Source: an uncultured Rhodospirillales bacterium
GTDB taxonomy: Bacteria; Pseudomonadota; Alphaproteobacteria; Acetobacterales; Acetobacteraceae
NCBI GenBank assembly: GCA_903823665.1
Contig: CAIJTR010000196.1
Span: forward strand, 1-39,586
Direction: 5' to 3'
Length of the DNA: 39,586 nucleotides
The notes under the pieces are model-generated. The model saw only the letters and a list, made by a program, of their open reading frames with translations. It did not search any database and was not told the DNA's origin. Positions 24,010 to 34,522 of the stretch are shown piece by piece. The stretch's first letter is position 1; each line of letters begins with the position of its first letter. The translations under genes and the position numbers were made by a program.

Positions 24010-24270
24010 GACGCTTCTTGATGGACGTCAAGAAACGCCTCGATTTCATCGATATCGGCGCTATAGTGATAGAGCTTGTTGCCGAAGATGATCGTCATTG
24101 TCTCCGCCTCGCGCAGCATATAGCCGCCATGGGCGCGGACGTTGTTGTCAGGCTTGGCCGCGATCATCAGATGCAGGCCGAGGCGGGTTGCCACCCGCCT
24201 GACGCGGCGCTCGATGGAGCGCTCCTTGCCGGGGCGGCTCATCGGGCGAGGGTCATTCCCACTCGATTGT
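23888..24270. repeat. 383-bp diverged direct repeat, copy 2 (guaA 3' end, orf78, lprI 5' part)
   Basis: Partner of 309-691. Here the arrangement looks ancestral: complete guaA, 10 nt, orf78, ATGA overlap, lprI. Similarity ends inside lprI right after the codons for TINQ, where the remainder of lprI is missing, which marks the junction with the transport/catabolic block. Confidence 0.8.
24006..24242 (-). CDS. small conserved protein of unknown function downstream of guaA (orf78, copy 2)
   Basis: 78 residues beginning SRPGKERSIERRVRRVA, with RLGLHLMIAAKP, AHGGYMLREAET and ADIDEIEAFLD. Starts 10 nt after the guaA stop, so it is very probably co-transcribed and translationally coupled with guaA. 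Function unknown. The very basic first 20 residues and acidic last 20 are the visible features; no membrane segment or known catalytic motif. About 81% identical to copy 1 at 427-663. Confidence 0.78.
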   Translation of the reverse strand: MSRPGKERSIERRVRRVATRLGLHLMIAAKPDNNVRAHGGYMLREAETMTIIFGNKLYHYSADIDEIEAFLDVHQEAS

Positions 24271-25845
24271 TCCTGGCGGCTTGGAGGTGATGTCGTATGT
24301 CACCCTGTTGATGCCTGGCACCTCGTTTACGATCCGGCCGGAGACTCGGGAGAGGAAGCTCATTTCGAAGGGGTAGATGTCGGCCGTCATGCCGTCCGTG
24401 CTGGTGACGGCGCGCAGGGCGCAGGCCATGTCGTAGGTGCGGCCGTCGCCCATGACGCCGACGGTGCGGACGGGGAGCAGCACGGCGAAGGCTTGCCAGA
24501 TGGCGTCGTAAAGCCCCGCCTTGCGGATTTCTTCGAGATAGATCGTGTCCGCCTTGCGTAAAATGGCCAGTTTCTCGCGGGTGATGGCACCGGGGATGCG
24601 GATGGCGAGGCCGGGGCCGGGGAAGGGGTGGCGGCCGACGATGCTGTCGGGGATTTTCAGCTCGCGGCCGAGCCTGCGCACCTCGTCCTTGAACAGCTCA
24701 CGCAAGGGCTCGACAAGCTGCATGCGCATGCGGGCGGGCAGGCCGCCGACGTTGTGGTGGGATTTGATGGTGACGGACGGGCCTCCGGTGAAGGAGACTG
24801 ACTCGATCACGTCCGGATACAGCGTGCCTTGGGCGAGGAAATCGGCACCACCGATTTTGGCAGCTTCTTGCTCGAACACCTCGATGAACAGGCCGCCGAT
24901 GGTTTTGCGTTTCACCTCCGGGTCCGTCACTCCAGCGAGAGCGTTGATGAACATGTCCGACGCGTCGCGGTGGACGAGTTTGATGTTGAAGCGGTCACGG
25001 AAGGTGGTGACGACTTCTTCGGCCTCGCCTTCGCGCAGGAGGCCGTGATCGACGAAGATGCAGGTGAGTTGGTCGCCGATGGCTTCGTGGATCAAGACGG
25101 CAGCCACGGATGAGTCGACCCCGCCGGACAGGCCGCAGATGACGCGACCGGTGCCGACCTGGGCGCGGATGCGGGCGATCTGGGCGTCTCGGAAGCCCCC
25201 CATCGACCAGTCCGCTCCGCAGCCGGCGACATCATGGGTGAAGTTGCGCAGGAGTTGCGCTCCGTGCGGGGTGTGGACCACTTCGGGGTGGAACATCAGG
25301 CCGTAGAAACGCCGACTGTCATCGGCGAAGGCGGCGAAGGGGGCACCCTCGCTGGTGCCGACGACGCTGAAGCCTTCGGGCAGGCGGATGACGTGGTCGC
25401 CGTGGCTCATCCACACTTGCTCGCGGGCACCTTTGGCCCAGACGCCGCGGAACAGGGCACAGGGTTCGACGACATCGACGAAGGCTCTCCCGAATTCACG
25501 GTGATCGGAGCTGGTGACCTCGCCGCCGAGTTGGGCGCACATGACCATCTGGCCGTAGCAGATGCCGAGCACGGGCACGCCGGCCTCGAACACCTCCATC
25601 GGCGCGCGTGGGCTGTCTGCGTCGGTGACGCTGGCCGGGCCGCCCGAGAGGATGATGCCCTTGGGGGCGAAGGCGCGGATGCGCTCGGCGCTGGCGTTGA
25701 AGGGCCAGATTTCACAATACACGCCGCTCTCGCGCACACGGCGGGCGATGAGTTGGGTGACCTGGCTGCCGAAATCGAGAATGAGAATGCGGTCGCCGGT
25801 GACGATGAGATCGGCCGGGGCGGCAATGTCGGAGGTGGCGGTCAT
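24253..25845 (-). CDS. guaA: GMP synthase (glutamine-hydrolysing)
   Basis: 530 residues from the ATG at 25845; an in-frame TTG at 25863 would add six residues and is less likely. Converts XMP to GMP using glutamine and ATP. N-terminal class I amidotransferase with Cys96 (GICYGQ) and the His-Glu pair in HPEVVHT. The ATP pyrophosphatase P-loop reads SGGVDSS ([17 protein letters not shown]). The C-terminal dimerisation domain ends KPPGTIEWE, the standard GuaA terminus. guaB lies four genes upstream on the same strand, so the two GMP-branch steps are in one cluster. The last codons of this gene are duplicated at about 671-691. Confidence 0.97.
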   Translation of the reverse strand: MTATSDIAAPADLIVTGDRILILDFGSQVTQLIARRVRESGVYCEIWPFNASAERIRAFAPKGIILSGGPASVTDADSPRAPMEVFEAGVPVLGICYGQMVMCAQLGGEVTSSDHREFGRAFVDVVEPCALFRGVWAKGAREQVWMSHGDHVIRLPEGFSVVGTSEGAPFAAFADDSRRFYGLMFHPEVVHTPHGAQLLRNFTHDVAGCGADWSMGGFRDAQIARIRAQVGTGRVICGLSGGVDSSVAAVLIHEAIGDQLTCIFVDHGLLREGEAEEVVTTFRDRFNIKLVHRDASDMFINALAGVTDPEVKRKTIGGLFIEVFEQEAAKIGGADFLAQGTLYPDVIESVSFTGGPSVTIKSHHNVGGLPARMRMQLVEPLRELFKDEVRRLGRELKIPDSIVGRHPFPGPGLAIRIPGAITREKLAILRKADTIYLEEIRKAGLYDAIWQAFAVLLPVRTVGVMGDGRTYDMACALRAVTSTDGMTADIYPFEMSFLSRVSGRIVNEVPGINRVTYDITSKPPGTIEWE

Positions 25846-25931
25846 GTGGGGGGCACCCTGCAATCAGTGTGCGGGGTCTTTCAGCACGCGGGGGCGCGTT
25901 TCGCAAGGATGCGTCACGCAGGGGTGCGTCG

Positions 25932-26468
25932 CTATGCGGGCAGGTTCTTGCGCAGCAGGACGTCCACCGGCTCCCACAGGTAGGCGGATTGGCGGAGTTT
26001 GGTGCCGGCCCAGCTGACGTTTTTCTCCTGCACGGCGCGGCCGCCAAGATGGCTGTAGAACCAGCGGGCGGGATTTTCGTTGAGCACCCAGAGGTAGACC
26101 GAGCCGCAGCCGAGGCCTGCGAGGTGGGCGGCGGCGCGGCGCATCAGCAGGCGGCCGGCTCCCTGGTCGCGGAAATCATCGAGGACGTAGAGGGTTTGGA
26201 TCTCGCCCTCGCCGGGGCCACCGCTGCGGCCGAGGCCGGTGGTGCAGAAGCCGATGATGCGGGCGGTCTCGCCTGCGACGGCGACGAATACGCCGGCTCC
26301 GGCTCGGATGGCGGCCTCGTAATAGGCGGCCTCGCGGCGGGCGGAGAGGTTGGTGAGGTAGGTGTCCGGCAGGATGCTGGCGTAGGTGCTGCGCCAGGAG
26401 GCGACGTGGACGGCACCGATGGCGGCAGCGTCAGCAGGGACGGCTCGGCGGACAGCGATCTCGTTCAT
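25932..26468 (-). CDS. GNAT-family N-acetyltransferase
   Basis: 178 residues. Acetyl-CoA-binding motif A is LYVLDDFRDQGAGRLLMRRA, matching the (Q/R)xxGx(G/A) loop; motif B is NENPARWFYSHLGG. The start ATG overlaps the rRNA methyltransferase stop (ATGA). Acceptor unknown; position inside the guaB-guaA cluster does not define it. Confidence 0.88.
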   Translation of the reverse strand: MNEIAVRRAVPADAAAIGAVHVASWRSTYASILPDTYLTNLSARREAAYYEAAIRAGAGVFVAVAGETARIIGFCTTGLGRSGGPGEGEIQTLYVLDDFRDQGAGRLLMRRAAAHLAGLGCGSVYLWVLNENPARWFYSHLGGRAVQEKNVSWAGTKLRQSAYLWEPVDVLLRKNLPA

Positions 26469-27760
26469 TTCATCCGTTCAAGCACCGCGGTGAAGAAGCC
26501 GTCAGTGTGATGCGTGCGGGGGGTCAATGACAAGTAGGGACCGTTGCCAGGCAGGGGCACCGGCAGCGTCCATGCCTCAGCGAGAGGGATCAGGCGGAAG
26601 CCTTCATGCTCAGCCAGGAATTTGTCGATCTGGCGGTCGTTCTCTTCGAGCAGGACGGAGCAGGTGGCGTAGATCAGGCGGCCGCCGATTTTCACGAGGC
26701 GGGCGGCTTGGTCGAGGATCATGGCCTGCTTGGGGGCGAGTTCTTCTAGGTCGATGGGCATCAGCCGGGCGCGGGCGTCGGGGTTGCGGCGCCAGGTGCC
26801 AGTGCCGGTGCAGGGGGCGTCGACGAGCACGCGGTCAAAGGTCGCGGCGCGGCGCTTGGCCCATTTGTCACCGGGGGTGACGAGGTGGCGTTCGACGTTA
26901 TGGACGCCGGCACGGCGGAGGCGGCGGACGGCCCCTTCGAGGCGATGCTCAGACACGTCACAGGCGACGATGTGGCCGCGATTGTTCATTGTCATCGCAA
27001 GGGCGAGGGTTTTGCCGCCAGCACCGGCGCACCAATCGACGACGCGCATGTCTGGCTTGGCACCGACCATGGCGGCAACGAGCTGGCTGCCTTCGTCCTG
27101 GATTTCAACGAGGCCGGATTGGAAGGCGGCCCCGGTGGAGACGGGGCGGCGGCCTTCGATGCGCAGGCCCCAGGGGGAGATGGGGGTGGGTTTGGCCTCG
27201 ATGCCTTCGGAGGCGAGGGCAGCAATGGCTTCTTCGATGGTGCCGCGCAGGAGGTTCACGCGCAAATCGAGCGTGGCGGGCTGATCCATCGCCGCCATCT
27301 CGGTTTTGAGCCACTTGCCGAAGCGGGCCTTGAGGTGGGGGACCAGCCAGTCGGGAACTTCAAGTTCGACCGGGTCTGGCATTTCGGGATGTTCGAGGGT
27401 GTGGCCTTCAAGTTTGGCCAAGGCCTCGCGCTCGGCGGGGTTGAGGGGCGTGGGGCCGAACTGGCCGCCGGAGAAGCTCGACTGCACGCCGGTGAGCAGC
27501 CAGCCCTCGGTGAGCAGGGAGGCGGCGGCGAGCATGCGGGGGTTGGCGGGCATGCCGACGCGTTCGAGCCACCAGGACAGTCGCCTGCGGGTGCGCAGGA
27601 TGGTCCAGACGCGCTCGGACACCGAGCGGCGGTCACCCGAGCCGATGAAGCGTCGTTGGCGGAAATAGTCGTTCGCGATGGCATCGGCCGGCTTGCGCGG
27701 GGCGTTGTCGATGGCGGCGATGAGTTCGATGGCAGACGAGATACGCGCCGAAGGGATCAC
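26465..27760 (-). CDS. RsmB/NOP family RNA m5C methyltransferase
   Basis: 431 residues from GTG 27760, which overlaps the HAD stop (GTGA); the longer frame to 27853 lies inside the HAD gene. Transfers methyl from SAM to a cytosine C5, by family in rRNA. SAM motif VVDWCAGAGGKT; motif IV DAPCTGTGTWRRNP with Cys317, needed for product release; motif VI YATCSVL with catalytic Cys367. It lacks a full NusB-like domain such as that of E. coli RsmB, having instead a shorter N-terminal helical part (VSERVWTILRTRRRLSWWL), as in many alphaproteobacterial homologues. Confidence 0.9.
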   Translation of the reverse strand: MIPSARISSAIELIAAIDNAPRKPADAIANDYFRQRRFIGSGDRRSVSERVWTILRTRRRLSWWLERVGMPANPRMLAAASLLTEGWLLTGVQSSFSGGQFGPTPLNPAEREALAKLEGHTLEHPEMPDPVELEVPDWLVPHLKARFGKWLKTEMAAMDQPATLDLRVNLLRGTIEEAIAALASEGIEAKPTPISPWGLRIEGRRPVSTGAAFQSGLVEIQDEGSQLVAAMVGAKPDMRVVDWCAGAGGKTLALAMTMNNRGHIVACDVSEHRLEGAVRRLRRAGVHNVERHLVTPGDKWAKRRAATFDRVLVDAPCTGTGTWRRNPDARARLMPIDLEELAPKQAMILDQAARLVKIGGRLIYATCSVLLEENDRQIDKFLAEHEGFRLIPLAEAWTLPVPLPGNGPYLSLTPRTHHTDGFFTAVLERMK

Positions 27761-28428
27761 GAAAAGGCTTCCGATAATGTGCTGAGGTCGCCGTATTCGG
27801 CGGCATGGGCGCGCAGGCCGTATTCGTCGGGCTGCGCCGTGCGATTGCACCATACCACGCGAAAGCCGTTGGCGTGTGCGCCGAATGCGTCCCAGGCGTT
27901 TGACGAGACGAAGACGAGTTTTGAAGCGTCTCCACCGAGGCGTCTGATGGCAAGATCATAGACGCGTGGGTCGGGTTTGAAGATGCCCGCTTCTTCGACG
28001 CTGATGACTTCGTCGAGCAGCAATTCCAGGCCGCCGGCTTTGACGGCGGAGGCGAGCATGGCGGGTGAGCCGTTCGATAGGATGGCGGTGGGGATGCCTT
28101 TCGACCGCAGCGATCGGAGCATGTTGGGCACTTCTGGGTAGGCGTCGAGCGTGCGGTAGGCGGCACGGAGATCGACGATCAGGGCATCGTCGTGCAGGTC
28201 GAATTTGCGTGCCACGAAATCCAGCGCCGCGTCGGTGAGTTCGGCGAAGTCCCGGTGATGCGCGGGGCCGGTGAGGCTGCGGATCCAGCTGTATTCGAGC
28301 TGTTTGGCGCGCCAGGCGGCGCTGATCGCCTCCCAGTTCGGGCCGATCCGCTGGGCGTGGCGGGCCATGGCCGAATGAACGTCGAGCAGCGTGCCATAGG
28401 CGTCGAACACGATGCCGCGGGTGGCCAT
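27757..28428 (-). CDS. HAD hydrolase, haloacid dehalogenase type II-like
   Basis: 223 residues. Motif I FDAYGTLLDV with nucleophile Asp9, motif II in ILSNGSP, motif III KPDPRVY, and FVSSNAWDAFGAHANGF, which is close to the hallmark of L-2-haloacid dehalogenases (SSNAWDA.GA). Such enzymes hydrolyse L-2-halo-acids, but many genomic homologues have unknown natural substrates. It starts 3 nt after the guaB stop and overlaps the methyltransferase gene by 4 nt, so it belongs to the guaB transcript. Confidence 0.9.
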   Translation of the reverse strand: MATRGIVFDAYGTLLDVHSAMARHAQRIGPNWEAISAAWRAKQLEYSWIRSLTGPAHHRDFAELTDAALDFVARKFDLHDDALIVDLRAAYRTLDAYPEVPNMLRSLRSKGIPTAILSNGSPAMLASAVKAGGLELLLDEVISVEEAGIFKPDPRVYDLAIRRLGGDASKLVFVSSNAWDAFGAHANGFRVVWCNRTAQPDEYGLRAHAAEYGDLSTLSEAFS

Positions 28429-28431
28429 CGC

Positions 28432-30075
<1,644 letters not shown>

Positions 30076-30765
30076 TTAGGGACGCTGATCCCCGCGAAAG
30101 CCGGTGGCGACAACGTAAACCTCGCTAGAGCCCTTGCGGCTGGCGGGCGGCTTGGCGTGGCGGACATGCGTGAAGCAGTGCTTCATCGGGATGAGCATGT
30201 TTTGCTCGGTGCCGCCCTGGAACACTTTGGCCACAAAACCGCCGCCGGGTGCCAGGATTTTGATGGCGAATTCCAGCGCCATTTCGGCCAGCCCGATGAT
30301 GCGAAGATGGTCGGTGGCCGTGTGGCCGGTGGTGTTGGGGGCCATGTCTGACAGCACGAGATCAGCCGGACCACCTAGGAGTGCGATGAGCTTGTCTGGC
30401 ATGTCGTCATCGGTGAAATCGCCTTGCAGCAACTCGGCCCCGGCGACGGGATCAATGGCCAGCAGATCAACGCCGACGACGCGGGTGGCACCGCGTTTGA
30501 CTGCAACTTGCGACCATCCACCCGGCGCAGCGCCGAGATCGACGACGCGGATTCCGGGTTTGAGAAGACTGAACTTGTCGTCCAGCTCCATCAATTTGAA
30601 CGCGGCGCGGGAACGCCAGCCCTGGGCGCGAGCGGCGGCGACATAGGGGTCGTTCAGCTGGCGGCTGAGCCAGGCCTGTTGGGCGGTGGTGCGCTTGCCG
30701 GCGTTTTTGAGTTTGACCGACAGCGAGCGCGTGACGCCCTGGGTCTTTGCGGGTTTTTTGGTCAT
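30076..30765 (-). CDS. rlmE: 23S rRNA (uridine-2'-O) methyltransferase, RlmE/FtsJ
   Basis: 229 residues from ATG 30765. Methylates U2552 of 23S rRNA by family. K-D-K-E pattern: Lys in RAAFKLMELDDKF, SAM motif VVDLGAAPGGWSQ, Asp in SDMAPN, Lys in VAKVFQG and Glu in SSEVYVVATG. The basic N-terminal tail (KKPAKTQGVTRSLSVKLKNAGKR) suits RNA binding. Lies 31 nt after the Ppx/GppA gene, the usual alphaproteobacterial pairing. Confidence 0.94.
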   Translation of the reverse strand: MTKKPAKTQGVTRSLSVKLKNAGKRTTAQQAWLSRQLNDPYVAAARAQGWRSRAAFKLMELDDKFSLLKPGIRVVDLGAAPGGWSQVAVKRGATRVVGVDLLAIDPVAGAELLQGDFTDDDMPDKLIALLGGPADLVLSDMAPNTTGHTATDHLRIIGLAEMALEFAIKILAPGGGFVAKVFQGGTEQNMLIPMKHCFTHVRHAKPPASRKGSSEVYVVATGFRGDQRP

Positions 30766-30796
30766 GATGGCAGCCGGTGTAGCGCCCGAACCTGTC

Positions 30797-31870
30797 CTAC
30801 GCCAGTTTCTGCTGCGGATAGGAACGCATGGCAGGGCGTGACGGCGTGTGTTTCCGCTCCGCACGGATCAGCCGCATCAGCAGGCCTTCACGCAAGCCAC
30901 GATCGGCGACCATGACTTCATCGGCGGGCCAGAGAGATTCGATGGCGGCGAAGATGGCACAGCCAGGCAGCACGAAATCGGCGCGGTCGGCCCCCACGCA
31001 GGGATGGGCGATCATGCCTTCACGGCCCATAGCGCGCAGTTCGTCCATGGCACCCACGGCTGCTTCGCGGGACATCACGATGCCGTCCACGGCAGGCCTG
31101 CTGTAGTGCTTGAGGGCGAGCACAATGCCAGCGAGGGTGGTGACGGTGCCGGAGGTTCCCACGAGGCGCACGCCGCCCTGGCGGATTTCCTGGGCGATGC
31201 GGTGGACCTGCTCGAATGGAGCGAGACGCTCGATCACGTCATCGACCATGGCGGCGAAACCGTCCTCGTCAAAGCCTGCGGTGCCGAAGCGATCGGCCAG
31301 GGTGACGACGCCGACGGGGAGCGAGACGTAGCCCGCGAGTTCCGGGCCTGATTCGGCCATGCGCACCCAGACCAGTTCGGTTGAGCCGCCGCCGATGTCG
31401 AACAGAAGGGCGCGGCGGGAGCCGTCCCCCAGCAACGGCAGGCAACTCTCCAGTACGAGCGAGGCTTCTTCGCGCGCGGTGATGACATCGAAATGGATGC
31501 CGGTTTCGCGGGCGATGCGTTCGATGAAGGCGGGCGTGTTGGAGGCCTGACGGCAAGCCTGCGTCGCGATGGCCTTCACGCTGCGAACGGGGCGGCGTGC
31601 GAGGCGGGCGGCGCAGAGTTTGAGCGACTCGATGGCCCGGTCCATTGCGGCGTCGCTGAGCTTGCCGCTGTGATGCAGCCCTTCACCGAGACGGACGATA
31701 CGGCTGAAGCTGTCGACGACACGAAAGCCGGTGCCAGATGCGGTGCCGATCAGCATGCGGCAGTTGTTTGTGCCCAGATCGAGCGCGGCATGCAGCTGCC
31801 CGTGCACACGCGGAGGACCTGCGTGGGGCAATATTTTATCTGCCGATAGCAACGGGTTTTCCGAGAACAT
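30797..31870 (-). CDS. Ppx/GppA phosphatase family (exopolyphosphatase/pppGpp phosphatase)
   Basis: 357 residues, the short form with the actin-like ATPase fold only. AALDLGTNNCRMLIG (phosphate 1), FDIGGGSTELVWV (phosphate 2) and LVGTSGTVTTLAG. Hydrolyses polyphosphate or pppGpp by family; which one cannot be told. The ATG at 31870 lacks a clear ribosome-binding site. Upstream TTGCTG-N16-TAAAGT ends just before the start, so a very short leader is possible. Confidence 0.92.
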   Translation of the reverse strand: MFSENPLLSADKILPHAGPPRVHGQLHAALDLGTNNCRMLIGTASGTGFRVVDSFSRIVRLGEGLHHSGKLSDAAMDRAIESLKLCAARLARRPVRSVKAIATQACRQASNTPAFIERIARETGIHFDVITAREEASLVLESCLPLLGDGSRRALLFDIGGGSTELVWVRMAESGPELAGYVSLPVGVVTLADRFGTAGFDEDGFAAMVDDVIERLAPFEQVHRIAQEIRQGGVRLVGTSGTVTTLAGIVLALKHYSRPAVDGIVMSREAAVGAMDELRAMGREGMIAHPCVGADRADFVLPGCAIFAAIESLWPADEVMVADRGLREGLLMRLIRAERKHTPSRPAMRSYPQQKLA

Positions 31871-31934
31871 TGTATGACTTTAGCGATTAAGGCAGGATCA
31901 GCAAGTTTTTCCGTATCTTCCTGGTCAAACAGAG

Positions 31935-31963
31935 TTGCACTCCCGTGCTGCGGGTGCTAACTC
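31935..31963 (+). promoter_or_regulatory. candidate promoter of tRNA-Gln
   Basis: TTGCAC (31935-31940), 17-nt spacer, TAACTC (31958-31963), with the tRNA 5' end 14 nt further on. Spacing is ideal; hexamers are moderate. Confidence 0.5.
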
Positions 31964-31977
31964 GCCCCTCCCGCGAT

Positions 31978-32051
31978 TGGGGGATAGTTTAGCGGTAGAA
32001 CTTCCGACTCTGACTCGGAAAGCCTTGGTTCGAATCCAGGTCCCCCAGCCA
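31978..32051 (+). tRNA. tRNA-Gln (anticodon CUG)
   Basis: A complete cloverleaf: acceptor TGGGGGA/TCCCCCA, D-arm GTTT-AGCGGTA-GAAC, anticodon stem TCCGA/TCGGA around loop CTCTGAC (anticodon CTG, reading CAG), T-arm CTTGG-TTCGAAT-CCAGG, discriminator G and an encoded CCA. Confidence 0.96.
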
Positions 32052-32064
32052 CGCGTGCGTAAGC

Positions 32065-32084
32065 CGTTGCTTCAGCAGCGTTTT
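32065..32084 (+). terminator. factor-independent terminator of tRNA-Gln
   Basis: CGTTGC (32065-32070), loop TTCA, GCAGCG (32075-32080), then TTTT and CCCTTCT. Six-pair stem with one G-T pair. Confidence 0.6.
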
Positions 32085-32210
32085 CCCTTCTGAAATTATC
32101 AGCGTCCGTGCTCGCCTCGACGGATAGGCAGCGCGGTGGCATGTATGCTGGGCGCGCTGGTTGGGCGATGTGTGAGGGGATGCAATGGATCGCGTTGATC
32201 GGCTGACGTG

Positions 32211-32996
32211 ATGGCAGATGCGTCCAATCCTGCCATGCCGCGCATTTGTTTTGCTGCTGCCAGTACCGTGCTCGCTCAGGAGAGCATGGAGCGGCTGGTT
32301 GGCATGTATGGCCAGGCCGAAATCAGTGATGCCGAGGTTGTGGTGGCACTGGGTGGCGATGGCTTCATGCTGGAGACGCTGCACCGGTTTCTGGGCGAGG
32401 TGATGCCCGTCTACGGGATGAATTGCGGCTCGGTTGGCTTCATGATGAATGATTTCAGCGAGATCAATCTGATCGAGCGATTGACGCGGGCACAGACGAG
32501 CTTGTTGCATCCGCTGCGCATGAGTGCGGTGACGAGCACTGGGCGGGTTGAAGAGGCGTTGGCGCTGAATGAAGTGTCGATGCTGCGTGAACTGCGGCAG
32601 GCGGCGAAGATCCGTATCAGCATTGATGGCAAGGTGAGGCTGGAGGAGTTGATCTGTGACGGGGTGCTGGTGTCCACGCCTGCGGGATCGACGGCGTATA
32701 ATCTAAGTGCGCATGGGCCGATTGTGCCACTTTCGGCCAATTTGCTGCCGCTGACGCCGATCAGCGCGTTTCGTCCGCGCCGGTGGCGGGGGGCGTTGCT
32801 GCCGAGCACGGCGGAGGTGTTGTTCGAGGTGCTGGAGCCGCAAAAGCGCCCGGTGGCGGCGGTGGCCGATGCGCGTGAGGTGCGCGATGTGGTCTCCGTC
32901 GCGGTGAGTGAGGATCGCAGTATTGAGGCGCGGATTTTGTTTGATCCGGATCAGGGGCTGTCGGAACGTATTTTGGCCGAGCAGTTCACCGTATAA
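32211..32996 (+). CDS. nadK: NAD kinase
   Basis: 261 residues from ATG 32211 (GTG 32208 and ATG 32235 are alternatives; no strong ribosome-binding site). Phosphorylates NAD to NADP with ATP or polyphosphate. Contains [15 protein letters not shown] (GGDG motif), [12 protein letters not shown] and the NAD-binding [17 protein letters not shown]. Length is usual for the alphaproteobacterial short form. The stop codon lies inside a 13-bp tandem duplication (32992-33017). Confidence 0.95.
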   Translation: MADASNPAMPRICFAAASTVLAQESMERLVGMYGQAEISDAEVVVALGGDGFMLETLHRFLGEVMPVYGMNCGSVGFMMNDFSEINLIERLTRAQTSLLHPLRMSAVTSTGRVEEALALNEVSMLRELRQAAKIRISIDGKVRLEELICDGVLVSTPAGSTAYNLSAHGPIVPLSANLLPLTPISAFRPRRWRGALLPSTAEVLFEVLEPQKRPVAAVADAREVRDVVSVAVSEDRSIEARILFDPDQGLSERILAEQFTV

Positions 32997-33017
32997 TTTG
33001 GCAATATAATTTGGCAA
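32992..33017. repeat. 13-bp perfect tandem repeat spanning the nadK stop
   Basis: TATAATTTGGCAA occurs twice head to tail (32992-33004, 33005-33017). The first copy contains the nadK TAA. Each copy begins with TATAAT, so the duplication creates two consensus -10 hexamers ahead of the alpha/beta hydrolase gene, though I see no convincing -35 at the right distance. Confidence 0.85.
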
Positions 33018-33034
33018 TCGGGAGCGCCTGTTCG

Positions 33035-34516
33035 ATGCGATTGCGGCTGGTTGTGGGTGCGCTGATTTTGATGCTGGCGGCAGGACCGGTGCGTGCTCAG
33101 GATGCGCCGCCCTCAGAGATCGTGCTGCCTGGCGGGCCACTCAATGAAAAGCTGCTGACCCTGCGCGGCGATCCGCGGCGGCCGGTGACGGAGGAGGTGA
33201 CGTTGTTCACGCCCTCCGGGCCTGGGCCGCATCCGCTGGCGGTGATGAACCATGGGGCTGATCACGCGTCGAACGGGCATCGCGGCGAGCGGTATCGCTA
33301 CACGTATTCGGCGTATTACTTCCTGTCGCGCGGCTATGCGGTGGCGTTGCCGATGGCGCGGGGATTTGCGGGCTCGGGCGGCGAAATTGTCGGGCGTGGC
33401 TGTGATCTGGAGGCGGTCGGGCTCGACAATGCACGGGACCTGCGGGCGGTGATCGGGCAGTTGCGACAATTGCCGGGCATTGATCCGGATCGCGTGGTGG
33501 TGGCGGGGCAAAGTTTTGGCGGCTGGACCACGCTGGCGCTGGGCACGATGGATGTGCCGGGTGTGCGTGGGCTGGTTGCGTTTATGCCGACGTTGCGGGC
33601 GTCTGACTGCGACAAGGATGATGCGGCGATGATCCGTGCGGCGGATGATTTTGGTGCGTCCGCGCGGCTGCCGAGCCTGTGGTTCTTTGGCGATAACGAC
33701 TCGCTCAATCCTTCGGCGACGTGGCGGGCGATGTTCCGGCTTTACACCGGAGCCGGTGGGCGGGCGGATTTGGTGCCGGTGGGCGAGTTCATGCAGGACT
33801 CGCATCAGTTGCTTTCGTATCCAGAGAGTTTGCCGATCTGGACGACGCGGGTGGATGGGTTTTTGGCGCGGATTGGGCTGCCCTCGGCGGAGGTTCATCC
33901 GGAATATATGCCAGTGCTGTTTCCCAAGCCGTCGCATTTTGCGGAGATTGAGAATGCGGCGGCGGTCCCGTTTGTGGCTCCGGCGGGGCGGGTGGCCTAT
34001 GAGAAGTTTCTGTCTGAAAAGCCACCGCGGGTATTTGCAATTGCGCCGGATGGCAGCTTCAGCGCGACCCAGGGTGGATTTGATCCGCTGGGACGGGCGT
34101 TGAAGGCGTGTGCCAAAATCGGCCGGGTGTGCGAGCCCTATGCGGTTGATTCGGACGTTGTTTGGAGTCCCGTCCCGGTGCCGGTGACGACGATGCAGCA
34201 CACGGTTGCCGCCGGTACCGAGGCGGCGCTGCATTTCGCCTTTGCGATGGGCCCGGATTGCCAAAGCCGTCCTCCGCCGGAGATCACGGTCACTCTGCGA
34301 CCCTTGCATGGCGTGTTGATCATGCGCGACCGGCAAGGGCATCCGCATTTCCCGGCGGACAACAAGTTGGCCGGTTGCAATACAACGACGACCACCGAGC
34401 GTTCATTGTCGTATGTTCCGAGCGCTGGATATGCCGGTGCGGATGAGGTGGGGTTTCAGGAAGCCATGCCCGATGGCGCACATCGCGCCTATCGGGTTGA
34501 GCTTACGGTCAAGTGA
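33035..34516 (+). CDS. exported alpha/beta hydrolase with C-terminal extension
   Basis: 493 residues from ATG 33035, 10 nt after GGGAG; signal peptide LRLVVGALILMLAAGPVRAQ. The first 280 residues form a dienelactone-hydrolase-like alpha/beta hydrolase: VMNHGADHASNGHR near the oxyanion site, GQSFGGW with nucleophile Ser160, FFGDND with Asp220 or Asp222, and DSHQL with His257. The last 200 residues are an unassigned domain, possibly beta-rich, ending ADEVGFQEAMPDGAHRAYR. Probably a periplasmic esterase or peptidase-like enzyme; substrate unknown. Confidence 0.82.
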   Translation: MRLRLVVGALILMLAAGPVRAQDAPPSEIVLPGGPLNEKLLTLRGDPRRPVTEEVTLFTPSGPGPHPLAVMNHGADHASNGHRGERYRYTYSAYYFLSRGYAVALPMARGFAGSGGEIVGRGCDLEAVGLDNARDLRAVIGQLRQLPGIDPDRVVVAGQSFGGWTTLALGTMDVPGVRGLVAFMPTLRASDCDKDDAAMIRAADDFGASARLPSLWFFGDNDSLNPSATWRAMFRLYTGAGGRADLVPVGEFMQDSHQLLSYPESLPIWTTRVDGFLARIGLPSAEVHPEYMPVLFPKPSHFAEIENAAAVPFVAPAGRVAYEKFLSEKPPRVFAIAPDGSFSATQGGFDPLGRALKACAKIGRVCEPYAVDSDVVWSPVPVPVTTMQHTVAAGTEAALHFAFAMGPDCQSRPPPEITVTLRPLHGVLIMRDRQGHPHFPADNKLAGCNTTTTTERSLSYVPSAGYAGADEVGFQEAMPDGAHRAYRVELTVK

Positions 34517-34522
34517 AACGCG

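Noticed and set aside
26885-27961. 358-codon plus-strand frame opposite the rRNA methyltransferase
   Set aside because: Shadow of the RsmB-like gene; no start signal or motif.
33113-34348. 411-codon minus-strand frame opposite the exported hydrolase
   Set aside because: Arg/His-rich shadow; the plus-strand gene has a signal peptide and a catalytic triad.
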